NCBI GenBank assembly: GCA_014529385.2
Contig: CM043952.1
Location: 151,927,057-151,991,056 of the forward strand
Direction of reading: 5' to 3'
Source of the DNA: Adiantum capillus-veneris
Taxonomy: Eukaryota > Streptophyta > Polypodiopsida > Polypodiales > Pteridaceae
DNA length: 64,000 bases
The notes under the pieces were generated by a model. That model was not told the DNA's origin. It made no database searches and worked only from the letters and a program-made list of their open reading frames with translations. Below are positions 51,821 through 61,359 of this stretch, piece by piece. Every line of letters begins with the position of its first letter. The first letter of the stretch is position 1. The position numbers and the translations under genes were made by a program.

Positions 51821-52710
51821 AAATTGAGAGCTTTTCCTTTGGTGCTCAAAGAAGAAGCTAGGGTATGGTTCCAGGCTCTAGATCCAACCCAAAGAGCTAA
51901 ATGGGAGGGATTGAAGGCGGCTTTCCTACGAAGATTTCAACGAGCCAATTCGACAGAAGAACTATGGCAACGACTTCTGGACCTTCATCAAGTTGACCCT
52001 CATGGTTATGCAACCTATGAGGAAGGTTTTCTGAAACTTTGGGGGCAATGGTCAGACTCACTAAACCCTGGTGAGCGAGCTCCCAATTGCCTCCAAAAGG
52101 ATCGATTTATCTCAGGTTTGTACCCCTAGCTAAGGGAGAGGGTAAAGAGAAAATTTCCAAATACTTTTGAAGATGCCTTAAGAATTTCTAGGGAAAAGAA
52201 TCGAAAGATTCTCTATCAAGCCCAAGCTGGCCAGCTAGCTTTGGGAGGCAATATCACAACTATGGAAGCTTCTCACGTAGCTCCAAATGTGCCTAATGCA
52301 CCAGGCCTCAATAGAGGTCAACAAGAAGATATGCTCCAACAAATAAACAATCTCACAAACTAGCTAGAGGGTTTGAGAGTAAATCTTGTGCAGGGTGCAA
52401 GAAGGACTATTGAGGGGAATGGTGGGAATCGGCCACCAATGCGACGTCAAGCAAGGGAAATGTTGTGTTACAATTGTGGGGAAAATGGCCAAGGCATGTA
52501 TAATTGCCCTCATCCCAGAAGATATGACTACCCTGTCAGAGGTCCTCGACAACAAGTAAGTCCTCCCCGTGCTAGAGCTCAAGCACAAGAGCAATCGCAA
52601 CCTCAAATTTTGCAGCCACCTCGTGCTCAAGCTCAAGCCCCTGCTACTCAACCAAATGTGAGCATCATAAGGATGGAGGAGGTCGTCAAGGGCAGAAGAA
52701 ACCAGTAAGA
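51680..52710 (+). pseudogene. Gypsy-2 Gag capsid and zinc knuckle
   Basis: 51680-52129: FLDNLEMAFLVSGRDDEALK, EEARVWFQALDPTQRAKWEG, LKAAFLRRFQRANSTEE, the standard retrotransposon Gag capsid. It stops at 52127. Later, 52373-52708 contains MLCYNCGENGQGMYNCPHP: a CCHC knuckle whose His is replaced by Gln. The Gln/Ala/Pro-rich tail follows. Confidence 0.83.
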
Positions 52711-52941
52711 AATAGCTAAAGGGAAGATGAAGATAGATGAAGTGGCTACAATGCCTATCAAGCATGTGCGTGTCCAAGATGAAGTAAGTAAAGAAACAAG
52801 AAAGGATGCAAGCAATGAATCAAGTACATCTCGGGCAACTAAAGATGAAGCCAAGAAGAGAAAGACCCGTACTAGGTCTCAAATTGACATCTCTGATTTC
52901 CCTATGGGATCTCGGACACAACCTTATGACTTGACAGTGAT

Positions 52942-53500
52942 GTGAGTTCTCAAGGACCAAAGATTACCTGGCCACAACTACTTCATATCTCCCCAAAGCT
53001 GCGACGAAAGTGGTCAAAAATGGTGAGCACGAGGGCAAAGCGAAGTAAGCTAGTAAGTGTAATAAAAGCCTATGGTCTCAAGGATATAGTGCCTTTGGTG
53101 GAGGCTCAAATCAAGGGACAACGGATTCCAAAAACTTACATTGACAGTGGAGCAGAGGTTTGTGTCATGACAGAAAAGCTAATGCATCAATTGGGTTTAG
53201 AGGTAATGGAATCATCAGACTTTAGGGCAAAAATGGCCAATAATGTCTCTGTCACTTGTGTGGGTGTAGTGAAAGCTTTGAGAGTTTCTGTTTTTGGAAT
53301 CACTACATAGGTTGATGCTTATGTGATGCCAGTGAAGGGAGAAGGATACCCCCTTATTTTAGGACGACCTTGGCTCATGGGTATAGGAGCTAGGCAAGAT
53401 TGGGCAACCAGAGACTTGGAGTTGAGGCCTCGTGTGGGTGGCCATAGTCAGAAGGTGGTTTATAACTTGAAGAATGGGCGACAAGAGACCTTGAACTAGA
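52942..53500 (+). pseudogene. Gypsy-2 protease
   Basis: RIPKTYIDSGAEVCVMTEKL has the DSG active site; GLEVMESSDFRAKMANNVSV follows; TAG at 53308; then YPLILGRPWLMGIGARQDWA, the protease C-terminal motif, and a TAG at ~53498. Confidence 0.83.
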
Positions 53501-53543
53501 GACGTCAGCTGATGAGTGGAGCTCAAGTGGATGCTCCTCATCC

Positions 53544-54599
53544 ATGGACGAGGAAGAGAGTTCAAGTGAAGAGAGTGATAGCACTCTCGAAGTCATGGGC
53601 GTCACCATAAAGGAAACTACCTCATCAGAAGACAACCCAAGGATCCAAATGGAGAATGTGTGGGATGCCAGCCTAGAGAAGATGTTATCCAAGGATATAA
53701 AGGAAGAAGAAAGGGAGGGTTATGTAAATGTTCTCAAGAAGCATGCATCATTGTTTATTTCTGATTACACTCACATTTCAGGTGTCACTACAATGAAGCA
53801 TCATATCCATCTAAAAGAAGGGAGCAAGCCAGTAGTACAAAAACTAAGAATATTAGGAGTTGTGCAACAAAATGCACTATTGTCTGAGGTGAAGAGACTC
53901 TTAGAAGCAGGATTCATATACCCAGTAGAAGATTTAGAATGGGTCTCCCCAGTAGTGGTGAGGCCAAAGAAGAATGGTAAATGCCGAGTGTGCGTGGATT
54001 ACAAGCCACTAAATGCTGCAACAAAGAGGGACCACTTCCCTCTCCCATGTCAAGATGAGATTGTAAATGAAGTAGCAGGCCACGAGCGATACACAGTGTG
54101 TGATGGCTACTCAGGCTACTTTCAAATACGCATTGCAGAGGAGGACCAAAAAAAGACTACTTTCATCACACCATGGGGTTGTTTTGCATTTTGAGTCATG
54201 CCTTTTGGTCTCACCAACGCTCCAGCCACCTTTCAAAGATTCATGAATATGGTCTTCCAACCTTACTTTGGTAAGTCCATAAGGGTTTTCATAGATGACT
54301 TTTGTATTTACAGCTCCAAAAGTATGCATCTCGGCAAGATTGATGAAGGATTTACTCGTTTAGCTAAGCTAGGTGGACAACTAAACAAGGACAAATGTCA
54401 CATTGGGGAAAGCAAGGTTACACTATTGGGGCATGTAGTGTCCATTGATGGAATCGAGGTAGATCCTGAAAAGATAGAAACATTGCTAAATCTACCTTCC
54501 CCGACTTCCATCAAACAATTAATCTCTTTCTTGCAAAAGCTAAGATATTTGAGTAGATTCATACACTTACTCTCCCAAGTGATATTTCCTCTACAATAG
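53544..54599 (+). pseudogene. Gypsy-2 reverse transcriptase
   Basis: HHIHLKEGSKPVVQKLRILG, GFIYPVEDLEWVSPVVVRPK, GKCRVCVDYKPLNAATKRDH, ERYTVCDGYSGYFQIRI (motif A Asp), then TGA at 54192 just before VMPFGLTNAPATFQRFMNMV, then RVFIDDFCIYSS (catalytic DD) and VTLLGHVVSIDGIEVDPEKI. The TGA stands where a residue precedes VMPFGL; CGA to TGA is the simplest source. It ends at a TAG at 54597. Confidence 0.88.
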
Positions 54600-55080
54600 C
54601 TGACTCGTCAAGAGACGCTTGTTTGGAGTGAAGAAAGTGATGGGCATTTTAGAGAGATAAAAAAAATGTTAGGGTCACTCCCTGTAATCCTCCAACCTTG
54701 TTGGGAAGAAACATTCTTTGTAAACCCTAGTGTGGGAGAAGAGGCCATTGGTGCTGCCCTCCTACAAAAAGATCCAAAAACATCCTTTATGAGGCCTGTG
54801 TATTTTTCTAGCCGCCTCATGGAAAACACAGAGAAGGACTACACCCCGATGGAACAGCTAGTGTTAGCCCTCATGTTTGCGGTAACCAAATTTCGGCCAT
54901 ACTTGCTACCAAAGAGGTTTGTAATTATCACTGTGGAGGATATGTTTCCCTATGCACTACAACATATGGAAATCTCTGACAAAATAGCAAAGTGGGTGGT
55001 GCGACTTCAAGAGTTTGATTATACAATACAAGTTGAAAGAACAACTCGAGCATGCTTAGCCGACATTTTAACAAACAAGT
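54600..55080 (+). pseudogene. Gypsy-2 first RNase H
   Basis: EETFFVNPSVGEEAIGAALL stands where the catalytic Asp motif (usually VDAS-like) lies; here it reads VNPS, an apparent loss of Asp. RPVYFSSRLMENTEKDYTPM and EQLVLALMFAVTKFRPYLLP follow with the Glu-type helix, then KWVVRLQEFDYTIQVER. Confidence 0.8.
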
Positions 55081-55139
55081 GCTATGAAAAAGTTTTCCAT
55101 TTGAAGAGAAAGGAACTTCCACCACCTCCAGCTCTAGAG

Positions 55140-55540
55140 GCTTTGGTCAATGCTTATAGCCTTTACTTTGATGGAGCATACAAGAGAACCAAGGATAAGA
55201 CAGCTTTGCAGGCATCGTGGTCTTATCTCCATTGGGAGAGAGGATCCATGGTGAAGGGATCACTCTAGAAGATGTCCACTCCAACAATGAAGCAGAATAT
55301 TAAGCTCTAATTCATGGCCTTTGTTGGTGCCTGGATAATTCAATTGAGAGATTAAATGCTTTTGGTGACTCCATGCCTTTGGTAAGGCAAATGCAAGGTA
55401 CATGGGCTTGCAAAAATGCCAGTCTCTCTACTAAAATGAGAGAAGCCAAAGCTCTTATGAGGAGATTTAGGGAGGCACAAGTACATCATGTGCCAAGAGA
55501 CCAGAACAAGGATGCAGACCACCTAGCATCATCAAAGTTA
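55140..55540 (+). pseudogene. Gypsy-2 second (archaeal-type) RNase H
   Basis: ALVNAYSLYFDGAYKRTKDK has the first Asp; after a one-base shift near 55208, GIVVLSPLGERIHGEGITLE and HSNNEAEY with the Glu; a TAA at 55302; LIHGLCWCLDNSIERLNAFG, DSMPLVRQMQGTW with the second Asp; HHVPRDQNKDADHLAS with the last Asp. The pattern is that of the additional RNase H known from Tat-type elements. Confidence 0.82.
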
Positions 55541-56874
55541 AATGAGTCAATAGTGGGAGCAGTGGCCATCAAACTTCCACTTCAGCAAGGCAAGGAGGAC
55601 TTAGAAGATATTATGCACATTTTGGAGCAAGTAAAGGCTCCTAAACACTTGAATGCAGGGGAAAGGCGATGGTTAGCTAGGAAGGCTACCAGGTATCGCA
55701 TAGTAAATGATAATTTGTATTGTCTTGGTAAGGATGGTGTGCTTAGGAGAGTGCCTTTGAAGAGTGAAATTGAAGAGATTTTAAAAGCTTGTCACGATGA
55801 TGTGTGCGGAGGACACTTTGCACATGACATCACTAGTAGAAAGGTTCTACAAGCTGGGTTTACTTGGCCAAGTCTTCATCGTGATGTCAAATACTGGTGT
55901 CAAACATGTGATGAATGTCAGAAAGCAGGACCACGACGGCTCATAGCTGAACCTCAGAACCCAATAAAGGTACATGGGACCTTTGAGAAGTGGGGAATTG
56001 ATGCCATAGGGCCTCTACCACACACTCAGTCAGGTAAAGAGTACATCATTATGGGAGTAGACTACATGACTAGATGGGCTGAGGCTATGCCAACCAATAG
56101 AATTACTGCTAAAGATGTGAGTCAGTTCATCTTTGACCACATCTGTTTTTGCCGGTTTGGCACCCCTCTTGAAATACTATCTGATAGAGGACCAGGGTTT
56201 AGAGCAGACTTGGTAGGAGAACTCATGCAGAAGCTAAATATTCAGCATCAACACTCTACTCCTTACTACCCTCAGTGCAATGGCTTGGTGGAAAAGGTAA
56301 ATGGAATCATTTGCAAAATTCTCACCAAACAGGTACATTCCAGGCGCCAAGATTGGGACAAACACCTGAATGGAGCTCTATGGGCCTATAGAACCTCCTT
56401 CAAAACCGCATTAGGGTACACACCCTTTCATTTGGTTTATGGAAAGGAGGCGCTTTTGCCCATTAAGTGAAGTTAACAAGTCTTCGAATATTGGGTAGCC
56501 AGGTAGGCTCTCAAAAGGAGAAAGTACATCAAAGGATCATGGATCTAGAGAGGCTGCAATTGGATTGTGAAGAAGCCATCAACCACTACTCTCAAGAAGC
56601 AAAGAAGCGCAGAGAAAAGTTAAACAAAAAGCTAGCATCTAAAGACATCAAAAAGGGATCTCTAGTGCTTCGATATGACAATCGCTTCGACACTCGTAAG
56701 GATGGAAAGTTTCTTTTTCGATGGGAAGGCCCGTTCTTGGTCACCAAAAAGTTCAAAAATGGCTCTTACAGACTTCAAGACATTGATGGTAAAGTGTACA
56801 AGACCAGAAAAAATGGATGGCATCTAAAGCCTTATCACATCAAAATAAGGTCAGCCCAAGATCAAAGAAAGTAG
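55541..56874 (+). pseudogene. Gypsy-2 integrase
   Basis: HHCC zinc finger (ILKACHDDVCGGHFAHDITS, YWCQTCDECQKAG), DDE core intact by eye: KWGIDAIGPLP, EILSDRGPGFRADL, CNGLVEKVNGI. WAYRTSFKTALGYTPFHLVY follows, then a short lesion at 56467 shifts the frame. The C-terminal part (56467-56874) has MDLERLQLDCEEAINHYSQE and GKFLFRWEGPFLVTKKFKNG, the integrase C-terminal GPF fold. No chromodomain. Confidence 0.88.
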
Positions 56875-56915
56875 GCTAGAGGCATAAATACCTCTAGCCA
56901 GGTTTGGAGGGGCTA

Positions 56916-58223
56916 TGATCCGAGCCTATCACAAATTTTTTGGTTACTATATTTTGTTGATTTTCCCTGCTTCTAGAGGTTTACAATAAAAGAAAGAGTG
57001 AAAACAACCTCTTGGAAAAATTCAAAAAATGACTTGATGGGAAATTTTCCTTGACTAGTTCACAGGAGGTGAAAGGTAGAACCTAGTGGTAAAGGGAAGG
57101 GAAAATATGTAAATGTGAAAAGAAAAGATATGATGTGTTTGTGGAGCCATGCACCCATGATTCAAGGGTCATGAGAGGCTCATATCATCATGGCTTTGGA
57201 GCCATATGATGATTCAAACAGATGGGACCTAGGTGGAAGACTTGGTGAAGGAAGGAAACAGACACATGATTTTGCTGGATTTTTTAAAAATACGTCCACT
57301 CTGATCCAAGAAAAGTTGTCTTCATCAAAGTTGTAGCTTATGAGCTGGAGATTCTGACCATATTTTTTTAATAATTTTTGCAGCTACGGTCTAGGAGATA
57401 TGGTAAAAATAGTGGACGCAAGTTTTTTCAAATGTGGTGGAGACGACCCCCTCTACCTTTACACACACACCCTTCTTTTTCCACATTGAGTCCTTCTCTA
57501 AAAATCAACCATTAGTCTCCTCACCCTCCCCTCCTTCCTCCTCTCTCTCAAGCTCATAAAACCATCACAAATTCCTCTTCTAATCACCTCTCAAATCTTG
57601 CTTAATATTGTTGTAATTCATAATTTTTCATTCAACCCCTTTCTATTATTACTAGATATGCATTGATTTTATGTAGATTCTTTACATTTTAAAATAAGGA
57701 AGCTCTTGGACTCAAGCTATGGAGGAAGGAGTGAAGACAACACAAGTGATGATGGAGCCAAGTTAGTTGCAAATTGGTCAACAAATCACTTGGAAGGAGC
57801 TTCTTCATTGGTGGAATGTCACTAATCAAGCTTCATTTGTACAAATTGCACTTGGATCTTAACCTCACTCCTAATCACTCTCTTGTCTATATAAAGAGCC
57901 CCCCCCCCCCCCCCCCTTTGTAATTTCAAGTCTCCCTCAGCCTCATTGAGTCTTTGTATCACTCATCATGAGCCCATAAAGCTCATTCATTCACTCTATT
58001 CTTTGCACATTCTAGAGTTTAAACTGTTTTGTGCTAGTAACCTCCCCTCCTCTTACTTATGTTAATTAAGAGAGATCTTTTATGTGTGTGTGAGAGTGCT
58101 TGATGTGATTTTGGCTAAATCTTGAGTTGTTGTTTAGTAATCTACATGCTATTTGTGTTGGGAGTGCTTTAAGTTATCCATTCCTTGTACACACATTGAG
58201 GTTAATGCTTCATTCATAGTGAT

Positions 58224-58309
<86 letters not shown>

Positions 58310-58422
58310 GTAACGGTCCTAATCCACGCTTCCAAGACTAGAGGTGCCCTTATCTCATTTCCCTTGTGGCGCAATGGAGTTTTTTTTGGTGTAGAGGCCG
58401 CCATTCCAAATTTCCTTCGTCA
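56916..58422 (+). repeat. Gypsy-2 3' LTR
   Basis: 1507 bp, preceded by the purine-rich GGTTTGGAGGGGCTA. Collinear with the 5' LTR; visible differences are mostly single bases and the lengths of the C run (57899-57916) and (CT)n (58227-58304). Confidence 0.93.
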
Positions 58423-58426
58423 ACAG

Positions 58427-58847
58427 CAAGGGCTGAACAGAATCTTAAACAAACACTACATCCCGTGAAACAAGAATACACCTTTGTTTGCGGATGATAC
58501 AACCTGTAACCTTTGCTTTCAGCACTACAGCCAACAAAAATACATTTGACAATCTTATCATCCAATTTTCTGCACTGTGTTTGTGGCACCAAAGCATATG
58601 CCAAACAATTAAAAACACGCATGTGCTCAAAAGAAGGCTTTCTATCATGCCATGCTTCATATGGAGTAATAGATTGCAAAGCTTTTGTAGGACACCTGTT
58701 AAGTACATACATGGCACACATGATGGCCTCAAGCCAAAAAGAATGCGACAAAGTTTGACTTTTGACCATACATCGTGCCATTGCTATAAGTAACCTGCTT
58801 TTCCTCTCATCAACACCATTTGATGAGGTGTACAAGGCACTAAACAT
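58427..58847 (-). pseudogene. Copia-3 integrase C-terminal part
   Basis: ARCMVKSQTLSHSFWLEAIM, NRCPTKALQSITPYEAWHDR and MRVFNCLAYALVPQTQ match Copia-2. The catalytic Glu segment NGVDERKSR lies at the start, with Asp replacing Ala. It breaks off at Gypsy-2 and resumes at 49005. Confidence 0.87.
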
Positions 58848-58854
58848 TGGTGTT

Positions 58855-59554
58855 TTATCCCACGACTAGCCATAAATGCATTAAATTCGTGAGGGTGCCC
58901 ATAATACATTTTGAGACATTTTTAGCCATAGCCAAAAATTGTTTGAAGCACATAAAAAAATTGGACTTTGCTTTAAGCGGAAATACCCATGCATGCATGG
59001 AGTAATCGTCAATGAAAGTCATGAAGTAAAGGTAATTTCCCAAGGACAGAGTTTGCATGGGCCCACAAACATCAATATGCACAAGGTGCAACCTGCATGT
59101 GGCCCTAAATGAACCATCCTTTGGAAACTTTGAACGCTGCATCTTACCCAAAATACAGCCTTCACAAACATGTTTGACAGGTGCTTCAAGAGGCAGCAAA
59201 GAAGCAACCATATCAGATTTCTGCAAAACGCAACAAACTGGAAAAATTCAGATGACCAAAAATTGCATGCCAAAGTTTTGCATCTGAAATAGCCCTTGAA
59301 TCTGCAACTGCATTTGCAGAATTTTGTCCACACTTGTCATACAAAGTGAGCTTATACAGCCCATGCCACAAAAGGCCAAATGCAACAATTTCATCACCAA
59401 AACTGAGATCATGAATTGTACATATGTCATCCACAAATTTGACTACAAGTCTAAGTCTAGCAAGTGTAGATACAGACAAAATATTCTTCTTAATCCCAGG
59501 TACATAAAGTGCATCAACTAGTGTGGAAGAACTGCCATTTGCAGTAATAAGCAC
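58855..59554 (-). pseudogene. Copia-3 integrase N-terminal part
   Basis: 59554-59213: VDALYVPGIKKNILSVSTLA, FGDEIVAFGLLWHGLYKLTL, KLWHAIFGHLNFSSLLRF. A stop/shift at 59213, then 59226-58855: MVASLLPLEAPVKHVCEGC, LVHIDVCGPMQTLSLGNYLY, MTFIDDYSMHAWVFPLK (first Asp). A ~30-bp deletion near 58895, relative to Copia-2, removes the second catalytic Asp segment. Confidence 0.87.
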
Positions 59555-59578
59555 AATCTTTCCAACTCCCTGAACCGG

Positions 59579-60739
59579 TTAAGAGGCATTGTTGGCACAA
59601 GTGACTGAATTCCCATGAGGGACAGACTCGAGAGAGATGAACAATTCACGGTGTGAGCTAATGTGCTTTGTAGCACCACTATCAAAATACCACACATGTA
59701 AATTTGCAGCAACTAACATGCATGCATCATGGACAATAGGATTGTAAGTGCACTCTGCACTAAAAGACCATTCTGTATCAACATCAGCATCACAGTCTCC
59801 TTTCATAGAAGACTCAACAATGGCTGCATTTTTAGTGGAACCAGCATTTGCAATGGAACCACCCTCTTTCTTCTTAGCCTCTTTGTCCTTCAACTTAGGA
59901 CACTGCTTGATCAAGTGATCACTAGCTTTACAATAATGGCAATGCTTCTTCTTTTTTCCCTTATCACCAGAATTTCCAGACAAATTGCTGCCAGCAGAAG
60001 CATAAGGAACATGTGATTTTCCACTCGCAGAAGAACCATAAGAAGTGGTTGCATTGCTGTTACCAGCCTTTCTTTGAGAAGCAATAAAAGCCTGTTCAAC
60101 TGCACACTGACTAGTCCTGTTTTTTCTAGAAAGTGACTCTTGCAACAACAATGTGCACAATGCATCAAACTTGACAACTTCAGGATTTCCTTGGGTCATA
60201 AGTCTCCAAGTACTAGCTAAAGTCTGGTAACAATCTGGTAAGGCATCAAGAACAGTCTGCACAAGGGAATTGTTTGAAATGACTTCACCTGCAAAAATAA
60301 GTTGCTCATTGATATCCTTGACACCAGCAAGAAAAGTGTCCACATCATCTTCCTCATGCATAATCTTCGGCTCCAGTTCTTTATGCAGCAATGCAATTTT
60401 TGTCTCATTGTGGCTTGCATAAAGACTAGCTAGAATATCCCAAGCTTGTTTTGCAGATTTTTTTGAACAAATGTGAGGAGTAATGATGCACTTCACAGAC
60501 GATGCAATCAATGCATGAGCCTGCATATCCTTTACATCCCAACGAGCTTGTTCTGTCATAGGTAAAACAACTCCAATAGCAGCAATCCTTGCAGAAAGAC
60601 CTGCCACATCCTCAGAACCAGGACGTACATCAATGCCTTGCAAAATAGTTTAGACGCCCTTTGACATAAGAACATGTTGCATCATGTAAGCCCACATAGG
60701 GTAATTGTCCCCATCCAATCTATCCTTAGCAGCAAACAT
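59579..60739 (-). pseudogene. Copia-3 Gag and protease
   Basis: From ATG 60739: MFAAKDRLDGDNYPMWAYMM, then TAA at ~60650 within the usual KGVW segment, then 354 codons from 60643: IDVRPGSEDVAGLSARIAAI, AKQAWDILASLYASHNETKI, and the intact knuckle CHYCKASDHLIKQC. The protease motif VWYFDSGATKHISS retains DSG. The frame ends at 59579 after CANNAS. Confidence 0.88.
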
Positions 60740-61119
60740 CTTGAACACATCTGTGTTGTTTTCAGTCGTGGAAAATGTATGCACTTGATGTGAAAATTGC
60801 TTGAAATAAGGAGAAATTGAGTGAGACTAGTACGTGCTATATAGAACAACCCACAGTAGACTATATGGGACCTGTTATACAATATTTGGCACTGATAAAA
60901 ATTTTGCACAAAATGATGAAATTGCCTGTGTTGACCTGATTGTAGTGGAAACGAAGGCCGAAATGAGCCCGAAGTAGAAATCTGAGCAAACTAAGCTCTA
61001 CGAGCTTGCCCAAAAATTTTGTTGACCTGCGAATGCTCGCCGAAGCTCACTAATATCAAAGAAAATGAGCAAGTGTGTGCTGGAGTTGCAGACGACTAAG
61101 CCTGGGAGGATGCAACCTA

Positions 61120-61132
61120 CTCTGATACCAAT
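61120..61132 (-). promoter_or_regulatory. Copia-3 primer-binding site
   Basis: On the minus strand, directly after the 5' LTR end CCAACA, reads ATTGGTATCAGAG, the classic site complementary to the 3' end of plant initiator-Met tRNA. Confidence 0.9.
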
Positions 61133-61359
61133 TGTTGGCATTAGGGTTACAGGAAAACACAGACACCTGGGAGAAGACGAAGGAAGTTCAAGGCACAGAA
61201 TAGAGAGTGTATTACTTAGTGTGGAATGAAAAAGATAGATAGCCCTAGAGTGATGAGCGTATATACAATGCACGGGGGAAAAAACTCCTAAAGAGGGGAA
61301 AAATGCCCCCGCTGTCCTAGTGTGTTGACAGACATCACTACCACATGTATATGGTAGCA
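61133..61359 (-). repeat. Copia-3 5' LTR
   Basis: Plus-strand view: TGTTGGCATTAGGG to ATATGGTAGCA, 227 bp. Similar to the 3' LTR with scattered differences. Confidence 0.92.

Larger units (their letters stand above)
49010..58422 (+). mobile_element. Gypsy-2: near full-length Ty3/gypsy retrotransposon with dual RNase H
   Basis: 9413 bp inserted in Copia-3, flanked by ACAG at 49006-49009 and 58423-58426. LTRs 49010-50497 and 56916-58422 begin TGATCCGAGCC and end CCTTCGTCA. Internal order: Gag, PR, RT, RNase H, a second archaeal-type RNase H, integrase. The second RNase H before integrase is known from the Tat branch of plant Ty3/gypsy, so I place it there. The LTRs look very similar by eye, so insertion is fairly recent, yet the coding region has several stops and shifts. 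Confidence 0.92.
46863..61359 (-). mobile_element. Copia-3: Ty1/copia retrotransposon, split by Gypsy-2
   Basis: Both LTRs are present: 5' LTR 61133-61359 and 3' LTR 46863-47087, about 225 bp. Excluding Gypsy-2 the element is ~5.1 kb, a normal copia size. On the minus strand the order is LTR, PBS, Gag, PR, IN, RT, RNH, polypurine tract CCAGGGGGGATTT, LTR. It is the same family as Copia-2. The 5-bp flanks (TAGCT at 46858-46862, TCAGA at 61360-61364) do not match, so the target duplication is lost or the ends recombined. Confidence 0.92.
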
